A stretch of DNA of 64,000 nucleotides from positions 62,001-126,000 of the forward strand of contig NZ_CP042829.1 of assembly GCF_008838325.1 (NCBI RefSeq), in the 5' to 3' direction. The notes below the pieces were generated by a model. That model did no database searches and was not told where the DNA came from. It saw only the letters and a program-made list of their open reading frames with translations. Positions 23,780-31,453 of this stretch are shown in pieces; position 1 is the stretch's first letter, and the number at the start of each line of letters is the position of its first letter. The position numbers and the translations under genes were made by a program. This DNA is from Tepidiforma bonchosmolovskayae. GTDB lineage: Bacteria > Chloroflexota > Dehalococcoidia > Tepidiformales > Tepidiformaceae.

Positions 23780-24871
23780 CTATGGCGGAGCCAGGGCTGC
23801 ACACAGCAGGGGCGCAACTCTTGCGGGAGCGAACCGCTCGACGTTGTTCCAGCCCGCGCGACGCAAGCGCTCGGCCAGTGCCCGGTCATTGATCACAGCG
23901 GCAAGCGCCCGGGCGAACTCCGCCGCGGGCGCGGCCGACCTCTGCGGAACGACGATCGCGGTCTCGCCCGCGGTTTCCGGCAGTGCGCCGCCGTCGCTGC
24001 AGACAACCGGCAGACCGCACGCCTGCGCCTCGATGACGGGGTAGCCGAAACCTTCGGCCACACTGGGCTGAGCCAAGACGTCGCACGCGGAATAGGCGGC
24101 CGACAGGCAGGGACCCGAGAGGGGACCAAGCTCAACGAGGCGGCCTTCAGCAATGAGCCGGCGCGCCTGTTTTCTGAGGCGGGGCCCGAACCGTTCCCCT
24201 GCGCGAACCAGGAAGGCGCCGTCTAGGGCGGGCTGCATCATCGCGTCGATGAGCAAGGGAAGGTTCTTGTACGCCACCGTGTGGCCGACTGAGAGGACCC
24301 GGGCGCCCGCGGGTAACGAATGCCCGGCCTGCGCGAGGACCTGTTCAGCCGCACCGCGTGGCAGGCGGGAAATCCCGACGGGAAGCGCGTTCGGCACGAC
24401 GCGGATGCGGTCGGGCGGCACGGCGAGCCGGTCTTCGAGGTCTCGGGCGACGCAGTCGGATACGGCGAGGAGCCGGTCGGCCTCCAGCATCCGTGAAAGC
24501 GGAGCCCGCAGGGCAAGGGACTTCGTCAGCCGCTCGAGCCGCCCGGCCCAGTACCGCTCGGGGTCAAGGGCGAGGAGGCCGTGAACCGCCACCACTACGT
24601 GGGTTTTTCGAAAGAGCGGGGCGTGGTGCGCAAGCGCCAGGTCGGCAATGAGGACCGTATCCGCATGGCCTCTGCGAGCTGCCTGGACAGCGGGGTCCCG
24701 CGTCCATAACGCTGCGGAAGGATGACGGATCAGGGACCAGCCCCACCAGGGTGCCCGGGCTCGCGTCACAGTGACACCGGCATCTCTCAGGAGCGCCGCG
24801 ACGGTTTCGGCGTACCGGGTAATGCTGACCCACCGCCAGCCGGGGTACGGCTCAAGGATCAGGACGCGCAC
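23780..24871 (-). CDS. Family 4 glycosyltransferase
   Basis: The 363-residue GT-B-fold protein has the family 4 C-terminal signature AEGFGYPVIEAQACGLPVVCSDGGALPE, in which the two Glu of the E-x7-E motif bind the nucleotide-sugar. It also has VLSVGHTVAYKNLPLLIDA at the start of the second Rossmann domain. A retaining glycosyltransferase acting on a lipid-linked glycan is likely, with unknown donor and acceptor. The start is GTG at 24871. TACGAT (24880-24885 on the minus strand) lies 8 bp before it, and no Shine-Dalgarno is seen. The flippase gene follows 30 bp downstream on the same strand. Confidence 0.9.
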   Translation of the reverse strand: MRVLILEPYPGWRWVSITRYAETVAALLRDAGVTVTRARAPWWGWSLIRHPSAALWTRDPAVQAARRGHADTVLIADLALAHHAPLFRKTHVVVAVHGLLALDPERYWAGRLERLTKSLALRAPLSRMLEADRLLAVSDCVARDLEDRLAVPPDRIRVVPNALPVGISRLPRGAAEQVLAQAGHSLPAGARVLSVGHTVAYKNLPLLIDAMMQPALDGAFLVRAGERFGPRLRKQARRLIAEGRLVELGPLSGPCLSAAYSACDVLAQPSVAEGFGYPVIEAQACGLPVVCSDGGALPETAGETAIVVPQRSAAPAAEFARALAAVINDRALAERLRRAGWNNVERFAPARVAPLLCAALAPP

Positions 24872-24961
24872 GTTTCCGAATCGTACAATCGGTGCACAAC
24901 GCGTGCCCAGGGCGCAGGTCTGGTAGCATCGTGGCGAGCGGACCGGGGAGTCCCGGCGTAT
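24872..24961. promoter_or_regulatory. Bidirectional promoter region (GT4 gene and tRNA-Gly)
   Basis: Between the GT4 start and tRNA-Gly, the minus strand has TACGAT at 24880-24885 and the plus strand has TACAAT at 24884-24889 and TAGCAT near 24924-24929. These -10-like hexamers point both ways. No coding potential is seen. Confidence 0.4.
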
Positions 24962-25035
24962 GCGGGCGTGGCGTAGTGGCAGCGCGCGACCCTTCCAAGG
25001 TTGAGGTGCGGGTTCGATTCCCGCCGCCCGCTCCA
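24962..25035 (+). tRNA. tRNA-Gly(TCC)
   Basis: A full cloverleaf is present: acceptor GCGGGCG/CGCCCGC, D stem GCGT/GCGC, anticodon stem CGACC/GGTTG with loop CTTCCAA (anticodon TCC) and T arm GCGGG-TTCGATT-CCCGC. The discriminator is T and the CCA end is encoded. The following 160 bp up to miaB holds nothing recognisable. Confidence 0.95.
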
Positions 25036-25196
25036 GTTTCTCTCAAATCGGTCGCTTCCCAGCGGGGCACACAGATTCGGGGCGCGCTCATCCGGCGTGC
25101 GACAGCCGCGGCCCCGCCTGGGTTGCCAAAGACCTTTCAGAGCCCCCTGCTGCCCGGGCCTTCCGGCGGCTCCAGGTGAGTTCCAGGTCCGGACCC

Positions 25197-26489
25197 TCAG
25201 ACGAGGGCGAGGGCATCAACCGGTGTGCCGCGCAGCGAGAACGGCCCGGCATGGTCGATCCGCACCCGGACGATCTCGCCGATGCGGGCCGGTGCGTCGA
25301 GATGCGTCAGCTTGCCGGTCCGGGTCCGGCCGAAAGGCTGCCCGTTCCGGATGCCCTCGACCAGGATCTCCTGTTCCGTGCCGACGTACGCGCGGTTCAG
25401 CTCCTCCGAGATGCGAGCTTCGAGCGCTTCCACGCGGTGCAGGCGCTCCGACTTGACCTCGGCCGGCACATCATCGGGAAGCTTGCGCCAGGCGATGGTT
25501 CCCGGCCGCGGCGAGTAGGCCGCCACGTGCACTTTGTCGAACCGCACCTCTTCGAGGAGCGAAAGCGTTTGCTCGAAATCGGCCTCGGTCTCGCCCGGGT
25601 AGCCGACAATGACGTCCGTCGTGATGCCGGCCCCGGGCATCAGCTCGCGGACCTCGCGGATCTTCTCGAGGTACTCCTCCCGCGTGTACCCGCGGCGCAT
25701 CGATTCGAGGACGGCACTGCTGCCCGCCTGGACGGGGAGCGAGAAGCACTCCATGACCTTCGGCAGCTCGGCGACGGCCTCGAGAATGCGGCGGGTCATG
25801 TCCTTCGGATACGACGTGAGGAAGCGGATACGGTCCAGCCGTTCGAGCTTCGAGAGTTCGCGCATGAGGTCACCGAGGTCCGGCTGGCCGGGGAGGTCGT
25901 GCCCGTATGCCTCGACGGTTTGCCCGAGGAGGGTGACCTCGCGCACGCCGTGGGCCGTGAGATAGGCCACCTCGCGCACGATTTCTTCGACCGGCCGGCT
26001 CCGCTCCCGCCCGCGCCGGTACGGGACGATGCAGTAGGTGCAGAACTTGTTGCAGCCGTGGACCACGGGAACGTACGCCGTGGGGCCTTCGGGGACGGCG
26101 TAGGTGCGCGGCCAGAACTCTCCGCCGAGGTCTTCGGCGGGCTCTTCGACGAGCGCCATGATGGGGTCGAACTGCTGGGGCCGGGCGAAGACATCGACCT
26201 GCGGGAACCGCTTCTCGAGTTCGTCGGTCTTGAGTCCGACCATGCAGCCCATGACGGCGACCTTGATGCCGGGGCGCTCCGCCTTCAATTGCCGGATGCG
26301 GCCCAGTTTGGAGTAGGCCCGGTCTTCAGCATGCTGGCGGACGCTGCAGGTGTTCAGGACGATGATGTCCGCCCGCTCCATGCGGTCGACCTGCTTCAGC
26401 CCGAGGCGCAGAAAGCCGGCGGCGAGCTTTTCGCTGTCCGCCTTGTTCATCTGACAACCGACCGTCCAGAGGTAGAAGCGCTGAGTCAT
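25197..26489 (-). CDS. miaB: tRNA-2-methylthio-N6-dimethylallyladenosine synthase
   Basis: MiaB adds a methylthio group to N6-isopentenyl-A37 of tRNAs that read U-starting codons. The 430-residue protein has the three N-terminal cluster cysteines C12, C48 and C82 (GCQMN, NTCSVR, GCM). The radical-SAM triad is C146, C150 and C153 in GCNKFCTYC, the core includes SLPVQAGSSAVLESMRRGY, and a TRAM domain ends the protein. The length is normal. The ATG at 26489 begins MTQRFYLWTVGCQMN, as expected. It is flanked by two tRNA genes, which is thematically fitting but may be chance. Confidence 0.95.
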   Translation of the reverse strand: MTQRFYLWTVGCQMNKADSEKLAAGFLRLGLKQVDRMERADIIVLNTCSVRQHAEDRAYSKLGRIRQLKAERPGIKVAVMGCMVGLKTDELEKRFPQVDVFARPQQFDPIMALVEEPAEDLGGEFWPRTYAVPEGPTAYVPVVHGCNKFCTYCIVPYRRGRERSRPVEEIVREVAYLTAHGVREVTLLGQTVEAYGHDLPGQPDLGDLMRELSKLERLDRIRFLTSYPKDMTRRILEAVAELPKVMECFSLPVQAGSSAVLESMRRGYTREEYLEKIREVRELMPGAGITTDVIVGYPGETEADFEQTLSLLEEVRFDKVHVAAYSPRPGTIAWRKLPDDVPAEVKSERLHRVEALEARISEELNRAYVGTEQEILVEGIRNGQPFGRTRTGKLTHLDAPARIGEIVRVRIDHAGPFSLRGTPVDALALV

Positions 26490-26506
26490 GGGCAGGGAGT
26501 GAAACG

Positions 26507-26596
26507 TGGCGGAGGGGGAGGGATTCGAACCCTCGACCGAGTTACCCCGGAACCCGCTTAGCAGGCGGGCGCACTAGACCACTATGCGACCCCTCC
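26507..26596 (-). tRNA. tRNA-Ser(GCT)
   Basis: The minus strand gives acceptor GGAGGGG/CCCCTCC, anticodon loop CTGCTAA (anticodon GCT), a long class II variable arm of about 18 nt and T arm GAGGG-TTCGAAT-CCCTC. The discriminator is G and CCA is encoded. The long variable arm confirms serine. Confidence 0.95.
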
Positions 26597-26688
26597 AGTG
26601 CCGCCGGAATTCCATTGTAGGGCGGCCCGGGGAGTACCGTCACCAGCAGCAGGGCAGACCGTTGCGCAGGCCGGGATACACTCCATCC

Positions 26689-27315
26689 GTGGCCGTTGCC
26701 GTCGTCGTCGTTATCTTCACGGTCCGACAGGACCGCCTCAACGTTCTGCTCATCGAACGGGCGGCGGAGCCGTGCAAAGGAGAATGGGCACTCCCCGGCG
26801 GCCTGCTCCTGCCCGGCGAGACACTCGACGCAGCGGCCCGCCGGAAGCTGGAGGACGAAACGGGCGTTTCCGACGTCTTCCTCGAGCAGCTGTACACCTT
26901 CGACCGCCTGGGCGAAGGGAAGGCAGAGGTGGTCGTTTCGTATTTCGCGCTGGTCGACATAGGGCGGACACGGCTGCGCAGCGAAAGCGAATGGCGCCCG
27001 GCATGGCATCCGGTCCACCCGACGCCGCCGACCGCCTTCGAGAACGACAGGGTCATCGCCTATGCCGAGGAGCGGCTTCGCAACAAGCTGGAGTACACGA
27101 ACGTGGTGTACAGCCTCCTCCCCGAGCGGTTCACGTTGACGCGCATGCAGCAAACCTACGAGGCGATCCTCGGCGAACGGCTGGACAAGCGGAATTTCCG
27201 GCGCCGTGTCGTAGGGCTCGGCATTGTGCGGCCGACCGGGCGGTTTGAAAAGCAGGGCGCGCACCGGCCCGCAATGCTGTACGAGTTCACGAGCCGGAAG
27301 CCGATGATTCTGTAG
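26689..27315 (+). CDS. NrtR-like Nudix-fold transcriptional regulator (or Nudix hydrolase)
   Basis: The 208-residue protein has an N-terminal Nudix domain and a C-terminal winged helix (about 140-205: EYTNVVYSLLPERFTLTRM, then RMQQTYEAILGERLDKRNFRR). This is the layout of NrtR, the regulator of NAD metabolism. The Nudix box at 38-60 is partly degenerate. The consensus RExxEE reads R52-K53-L-E-D56-E57, so the first catalytic Glu is Lys and another is Asp, which fits a sensor rather than an enzyme. The GTG at 26689 was chosen because any longer form would run into the tRNA gene. TACACT at 26677-26682 lies 6 bp before it, suggesting a leaderless transcript. No NAD genes are adjacent. Confidence 0.8.
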   Translation: MAVAVVVVIFTVRQDRLNVLLIERAAEPCKGEWALPGGLLLPGETLDAAARRKLEDETGVSDVFLEQLYTFDRLGEGKAEVVVSYFALVDIGRTRLRSESEWRPAWHPVHPTPPTAFENDRVIAYAEERLRNKLEYTNVVYSLLPERFTLTRMQQTYEAILGERLDKRNFRRRVVGLGIVRPTGRFEKQGAHRPAMLYEFTSRKPMIL

Positions 27316-27318
27316 CGA

Positions 27319-27337
27319 ATACCCGGACTCCGGGTAT
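27319..27337. promoter_or_regulatory. Perfect palindrome before the PadR gene (likely operator)
   Basis: ATACCCGG-ACT-CCGGGTAT is an exact 8 bp inverted repeat with a 3 bp spacer. It starts 4 bp after the NrtR-like stop and ends 3 bp before the GTG at 27341. Its right arm overlaps TATGCT (27335-27340), a -10-like hexamer. An operator for the adjacent PadR-type regulator is the simplest reading. As RNA it could also fold into a hairpin that ends the upstream transcript. Confidence 0.6.
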
Positions 27338-27340
27338 GCT

Positions 27341-27889
27341 GTGCCCGTGCAGAGCTGCCCCGACAGTCGGCTCTCCCCGGGGGAAGCGGCGGTGCTGGCC
27401 GCGCTGCTGCTGGGACCGCGGCACGGCTACGAGCTCGCAAACCTGTTCGCCGAGCTCGGCATTACCGAAGTGCTCCCGATGGAACAGCCGACGCTCTACG
27501 GCTACCTGCGGTCGCTCGAAGCAGCAGGGCACGTGGCGTGGCGCGAGGAGCGTACGGGCAGCAGGCCCCCGCGCAAGGTGTACTCGACGACAGAGCGCGG
27601 ACGAGAAGCGGCAGAGGCGTGGCTCGCACAGCCGGTCGAGCGGCTCCGACAGGTGCGGCAGGAGTTTCTCGTGAAGCTGGCCCTCCTCGATGCGCTCGGC
27701 CGGGCGTCGCAGCGCCGCGCCCTCATCGCGGCCCAGGTCGACGCCTGCCGCGCCTACCTCGAACGGGTGAACGGCGAGCGCCCGGCATCGCCCGTTGCGA
27801 AGCTGAGCCGGTCTTCCCGGGCCTCCGCCGCGGCCGCCGCCATCACCTGGCTCGAATCGCTCCTCGCAAGACCCGGGGTAGAGCCATGA
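27341..27889 (+). CDS. PadR-family transcriptional regulator
   Basis: The 182-residue protein has an N-terminal winged helix of the PadR type. It has LSPGEAAVLAALLLGPRHGYEL, a PTLYGYLRSLEAAGHV recognition region and a wing ending RKVYSTTERGREA. A helical C-terminal dimerisation region of about 85 residues follows, as in PadR subfamily 2 or the longer PadR/Vir group. Two in-frame GTG codons, at 27341 and 27347, could start it. The second lies 6 bp after TATGCT, fitting a leaderless mRNA. Its stop overlaps the modA start by 4 bp (ATGA), so it is cotranscribed with the molybdate transporter. It probably regulates its own operon through the palindrome at 27319-27337, and the inducer is unknown. 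Confidence 0.85.
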   Translation: MPVQSCPDSRLSPGEAAVLAALLLGPRHGYELANLFAELGITEVLPMEQPTLYGYLRSLEAAGHVAWREERTGSRPPRKVYSTTERGREAAEAWLAQPVERLRQVRQEFLVKLALLDALGRASQRRALIAAQVDACRAYLERVNGERPASPVAKLSRSSRASAAAAAITWLESLLARPGVEP

Positions 27890-28722
27890 GACGCCGGCTG
27901 GCAGTTGCGAGCCTGGCCATTCTGCTCCTGGGCGCCGTGCTGACCGGCTGCGTCTCCGGGGACGAGGGCGCTGACCGGCCGGGCACGTACACGCGGGACG
28001 TCGAAGCCGGGGCTGCAGTCGGCGAAGGAACATCGCCCCGGCTCACCATCGCCGCGGCGGCCGACCTCCGGTTCGCGCTCGAGGCGCTGCGGCCCGCCAT
28101 CGAGGCACACTGCGACACGGTCATCACGACGACGTACGGCTCCTCGGGCCAGCTGGCGCGGCAGCTCACAGCCGGCGCGCCGTTCGACCTCTTCCTCTCC
28201 GCCGACACCACCTACGTGGAGGAGGTTCTCCGTGCCGGCCGGGCGGCGCCGGCCTCCGCGGCGGTCTACGGGCGAGGCCGGCTCGCGGTCATCACGCGGG
28301 CCGGCGTCCCCCTGCCGGCAGCCTTCGCCGAACTTGGCGATGGGGCCTACGGGACAATCTCCATCGCCAACCCCGCCCACGCCCCGTACGGCAGGGCGGC
28401 GCGCGAAGCCCTCCGCAGCGCCGGCATCCTCGACCGGGTGGAGGGCCGCCTCGTCCAGGGTGAAAACGTCCGCCAGGCGGTGGAGTACGTCGACAACGGG
28501 AGTGCAGATGCCGGGATTGTCGCCCTCGCGCTTGTGATCGACCGTGGCGCTGACCGGTACCTGCTGGTCGACGCCGCCCTGCACGCGCCGATCACCCAGG
28601 CGGGGGTTGTGACCAGGGGCACGGGCGCCGAACGCACGGCCCGCTGCGCCCTGCAGTACCTGCTGAGCGAGGACGGCCAGAACGCCCTGTCGACGTTCGG
28701 TTTCGAGCCGGCGCAGGAGTAG
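27886..28722 (+). CDS. modA: Molybdate ABC transporter substrate-binding lipoprotein
   Basis: The 278-residue protein has a lipoprotein signal peptide with lipobox LTGC (Cys 22). After a 30-residue linker comes the ModA fold: LTIAAAADLRFALEAL, TTTYGSSGQLARQLTAGAPFDLFLSAD and ANPAHAPYGRAAREAL. Later blocks are GENVRQAVEYVDNGSADAGIVAL and a C-terminal LLSEDGQNALSTFGF. The Ser and Tyr/Asn positions that contact the oxyanion in ModA are in these blocks. It captures molybdate or tungstate outside the membrane for ModB/ModC. The ATG overlaps the padR stop. Molybdate is the family expectation, and tungstate cannot be ruled out. Confidence 0.95.
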   Translation: MRRRLAVASLAILLLGAVLTGCVSGDEGADRPGTYTRDVEAGAAVGEGTSPRLTIAAAADLRFALEALRPAIEAHCDTVITTTYGSSGQLARQLTAGAPFDLFLSADTTYVEEVLRAGRAAPASAAVYGRGRLAVITRAGVPLPAAFAELGDGAYGTISIANPAHAPYGRAAREALRSAGILDRVEGRLVQGENVRQAVEYVDNGSADAGIVALALVIDRGADRYLLVDAALHAPITQAGVVTRGTGAERTARCALQYLLSEDGQNALSTFGFEPAQE

Positions 28723-28726
28723 CCGC

Positions 28727-29401
28727 ATGGACGCATGGGCCGACCCGCTCCGCATCTCCCTGCTCGTGGCGGCCTCGGCCACGGCGGTGTGCGTTGCAGT
28801 CGGCACGCCGCTCGCCTGGCTGATTGCGCGTGCACGGCCGCCGGTTGCGCAGGTGCTTTCCGCGATCAGCCTGCTGCCGCTGGTGCTGCCGCCGACTGCA
28901 GTGGGCTACTACCTGCTCTGGCTCCTGGGCCGGCAGAGCCCCACCGGGCGATTCCTGCTGGACGGGCTCGGCATCCAGCTCGTCTTCACCTGGCCGGGCG
29001 CCGCCCTCGCTGCCGCCGTGGTCTCGCTGCCGCTCTACGTCCGGACCGCCACAGCCGGGTTCGAGCAGCTCGATGAGGAGCTCCTGCTTGCTGGTCGGAC
29101 GCTCGCGGGGCCGTGGCGAGTGTTCTTCCTGGTGGTCGTGCCGCTGGCCTGGCCGTCGCTGGTGGCGGCATCGCTGATCGCATTCGCCCGCGCCCTGGGC
29201 GAATTCGGCGCCACCGTGGTTGTTGCGTCCAGCATCCCGGGCAGAACACGGACCCTGCCGGCGGCCATCTACGACGCGAACCTGGCCGGCGATGACCGGC
29301 TCGCGAATGAGCTTTCGCTCGTCGCGCTGCTCATCGGGTTCGTGCTGGTCACGCTGCTGACGGTTGCCCTCCACGCAGCAGTCCAGCGGGGGCGCGGCTG
29401 A
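28727..29401 (+). CDS. modB: Molybdate ABC transporter permease
   Basis: The 224-residue protein has five to six membrane helices and the ABC permease EAA loop AFARALGEFGATVVVASSIPG, which is diagnostic for ModB/CysT-type permeases. LLPLVLPPTAVGYYLLWLLG matches the second-helix region of ModB. It forms the membrane channel for oxyanion uptake with ModA and ModC. CAGGAG lies about 8 bp before the ATG, 4 bp after the modA stop. modC starts 1 bp after its stop. Confidence 0.95.
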   Translation: MDAWADPLRISLLVAASATAVCVAVGTPLAWLIARARPPVAQVLSAISLLPLVLPPTAVGYYLLWLLGRQSPTGRFLLDGLGIQLVFTWPGAALAAAVVSLPLYVRTATAGFEQLDEELLLAGRTLAGPWRVFFLVVVPLAWPSLVAASLIAFARALGEFGATVVVASSIPGRTRTLPAAIYDANLAGDDRLANELSLVALLIGFVLVTLLTVALHAAVQRGRG

Positions 29402-29402
29402 C

Positions 29403-30491
29403 GTGCTGGAGGCAAGCTTTCGGCTGGCGAAGGGGACGTTCGTACTTGAGCTGGATCTCGCCGCTGAACCGGGCATTACAGTCCTGTTCGGGCCCTCGGG
29501 CTCGGGGAAATCGCTCACTCTGCGGGCAATCGCCGGGATGGTCGAACCCGACGCGGGGCGCATCGCCGTTGACGGGGCCGCAGTGTTCGACCGCGCGGCG
29601 GGCATTTCCGTTCCCCCGCACCGGCGGGGCTTTGGGTATGCCGGCCAGCGTCCCGCGCTCTTCCCCCACCTGACGGTGCGCCAGAACGTCGCCTTTGGAC
29701 TGCGGGACCACAGCCGGGCGGACAGGGATGCGGTGACCTCGGCGCTGCTGGCGCGGTTCGGCCTGGCCGGATTCGAACAGCGGCGGGTCGGGTCGCTGAG
29801 CGGAGGCCAGGCGCAGCGTGTCGCGCTGGCCAGGGCGCTTGCCCCCGGTCACCGGGTGCTCCTCCTGGATGAGCCGTTCTCAGCCCTGGACGAGGCGCTC
29901 CGGCAGGACCTGCGGGCGCTCTTGAACGACCTGGCCCGGGAGCGCGAACTGGTCATCATCTTCGTGACCCACGACCTGCGGGAAGCGCACCTGCTCGCCG
30001 ACCGGCTGGCGGTCCTCGATGGCGGCCGGGTGCTCCAGGCCGGGCCCCGCGACGCGGTCTTCCGGGCGCCCTCAAACCGGCGGGTAGCCGAGCTGCTTGG
30101 GGCGGTGAACGTTTTCCCGGCCACTGTCATCCGCCGCGACGACTCGACGCTGGTCTTCACCGCCGGCGGCTGGGAGGGGCTGGCGGCGAGCTGGAGCGGC
30201 GACCCGGTGCCGGGCCAGGCGGTGGACGTGATGATTCGGCCAGAGCGCGTGGTAATGCGTCGCGGCGCTCCGACCGTCAATGCGCTGCCGGCGCGCATCG
30301 TGCGGGAGTTTGACTACGGGAACAGCCGCGTCCTTCATTTCGAACCAGACGGCGCAGGCCCGCGCCTCGTGGTCGAACTCGCCTCGCGGCCGTACGACGT
30401 GCTCGATGTCCGCTCGCGGAAGAGCTGGACGCTCGAGCTACCGCCGGAGGACCTCCACGTTATGCCGGCACTGGCTCGCGCTGCGCGATGA
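29403..30491 (+). CDS. modC: Molybdate ABC transporter ATP-binding protein
   Basis: The 362-residue protein is an ABC ATPase with Walker A GPSGSGKS, Q-loop YAGQRPALFPHLTVRQNV, signature LSGGQAQRVALARAL, Walker B VLLLDEPFSALD and H-loop VTHD. After residue 220 there is a TOBE/MOP-like domain (VNVFPATVIRRDD, DVMIRPERVV) that in ModC can bind oxyanion and regulate transport. The GTG at 29403, 1 bp after the modB stop, starts exactly at the family N-terminus VLEASFRL. An upstream in-frame ATG inside modB is less likely. The 3' end overlaps the convergent methyltransferase gene by 32 bp. Confidence 0.93.
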   Translation: MLEASFRLAKGTFVLELDLAAEPGITVLFGPSGSGKSLTLRAIAGMVEPDAGRIAVDGAAVFDRAAGISVPPHRRGFGYAGQRPALFPHLTVRQNVAFGLRDHSRADRDAVTSALLARFGLAGFEQRRVGSLSGGQAQRVALARALAPGHRVLLLDEPFSALDEALRQDLRALLNDLARERELVIIFVTHDLREAHLLADRLAVLDGGRVLQAGPRDAVFRAPSNRRVAELLGAVNVFPATVIRRDDSTLVFTAGGWEGLAASWSGDPVPGQAVDVMIRPERVVMRRGAPTVNALPARIVREFDYGNSRVLHFEPDGAGPRLVVELASRPYDVLDVRSRKSWTLELPPEDLHVMPALARAAR

Positions 30492-31110
30492 CGCAGTAGA
30501 GCGGGTCTGCACCCGGTCCGGGGCTGAGGTCAAACGCCCGGGGCTGCCCGAACCCCCCGGCATGGGCCAGGTAGAGCGCGATCAGCTCGGCGTGGTCGCG
30601 GTCATTGAGGGCGCGCCAGACCGCCACCGCTTTCGTCGGGAAGCATCGGTTCGAATAGGCCACAGCAACAATGCCGCCCGGGACAAGGACCCGGGCGACC
30701 TCGGCGAACACTTCCGCCGGCCTGGTGAGGTACTGGACCGAGAGCGAGCAGATGACGGCGTGGAAGGTGGCATCTGGCCACGGGAGCGTCGGCTCGCGGT
30801 TGAGGTCCTGCACGACCCGCTCGGTGAGGCGGGGGTTCTCTTCCAGCTCGACCCGATTCAGTCCGAGCCCGGCCACCGGACCGAGCTGGAGCTCCTCCGG
30901 AAGGTGGGAGACCCAGCTCGACATCAGGTCGAGCACCTGGCTGCCGGGCGGAATAATGCGCCCATAGAACGCGGTGAGGGCGGCAGTGGCCGCGTCGTCG
31001 AGGTGGGTGACCAGCCGGGGCTCACGGTAGAAGAGCGCGTCGTCGGACTCGTCCTCGCGGGCGAAGTACTCGGGGCGCAGTTCGGGAAGTTCTTCGGAGA
31101 CGTCAGGCAC
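30460..31110 (-). CDS. Class I SAM-dependent methyltransferase
   Basis: The 216-residue protein has a methyltransferase type 11 core. It has VLDLMSSWVSHLPEEL at motif I (a variant of the usual GxGxG), LGLNRVELEENPRL, an FHAVICSLSVQYLTRPAE motif and EVARVLVPGGIVAVAYSNRCFP. The glycine-poor motif I together with SWVSHLPEE is typical of a conserved bacterial subgroup of unknown substrate. The GTG at 31110 overlaps the stop of the upstream monooxygenase-fold gene by 8 bp, so the two are probably cotranscribed. The alternative longer reading has no family match. Confidence 0.8.
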   Translation of the reverse strand: MPDVSEELPELRPEYFAREDESDDALFYREPRLVTHLDDAATAALTAFYGRIIPPGSQVLDLMSSWVSHLPEELQLGPVAGLGLNRVELEENPRLTERVVQDLNREPTLPWPDATFHAVICSLSVQYLTRPAEVFAEVARVLVPGGIVAVAYSNRCFPTKAVAVWRALNDRDHAELIALYLAHAGGFGQPRAFDLSPGPGADPLYCVIAQREPVPA

Positions 31111-31426
31111 GGGAAGCCGCCAGCGGGGCACCCTGCTCCAGCACGGCCTCGTAGAAGCGGGCGCGCGGGTGAGTGGCGAGGATGCCGTCGGGCATGCCAC
31201 CGGCGTGCGCCCTGCGGAAGGCGTCGGACTGGGTCCAGTTGACGAACGCCTGCCGCGATTCCCAGATAGTATGCGAAATATAGTCGCCCGGCTCGTCGCC
31301 CTTGAGCAGGGCGAAGTGGATGAAGCCCGGGACTTCGGAAAGATAGCTCTCACGGGTGCGCCAGCCGGCTTCGAAGTCGGCCTCACGCCCGGGGTTAACC
31401 TTGAACTGGTTCATCGCGATGAACAC
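31103..31426 (-). CDS. Antibiotic-biosynthesis-monooxygenase-fold protein (HmoA/IsdG-like)
   Basis: The 107-residue protein has the dimeric ferredoxin-like fold of the ABM family: FIAMNQFKVNPGREADFEAGWRTR, PGFIHFALLKGDE, and YISHTIWESRQAFVNWTQSDAFRRAH. The pattern W-ES-x-FxxWxxSxxFxxAH is typical of heme-degrading monooxygenases of the IsdG/HmoA group, and the last His is the usual heme ligand. Heme turnover is therefore likely but not certain. The GTG at 31426 has GGGAGG 6 bp upstream. A second possible start is the ATG at 31414. The methyltransferase gene overlaps its 3' end. Confidence 0.85.
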   Translation of the reverse strand: MFIAMNQFKVNPGREADFEAGWRTRESYLSEVPGFIHFALLKGDEPGDYISHTIWESRQAFVNWTQSDAFRRAHAGGMPDGILATHPRARFYEAVLEQGAPLAASRA

Positions 31427-31453
31427 AACACACCTCCCAGTGCCGCGATGGAG

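Noticed and set aside
26584-26688. Longer N-terminus for the NrtR-like protein
   Set aside because: This would overlap tRNA-Ser(GCT). The GTG at 26689 starts the Nudix fold and has a promoter hexamer at the right distance.
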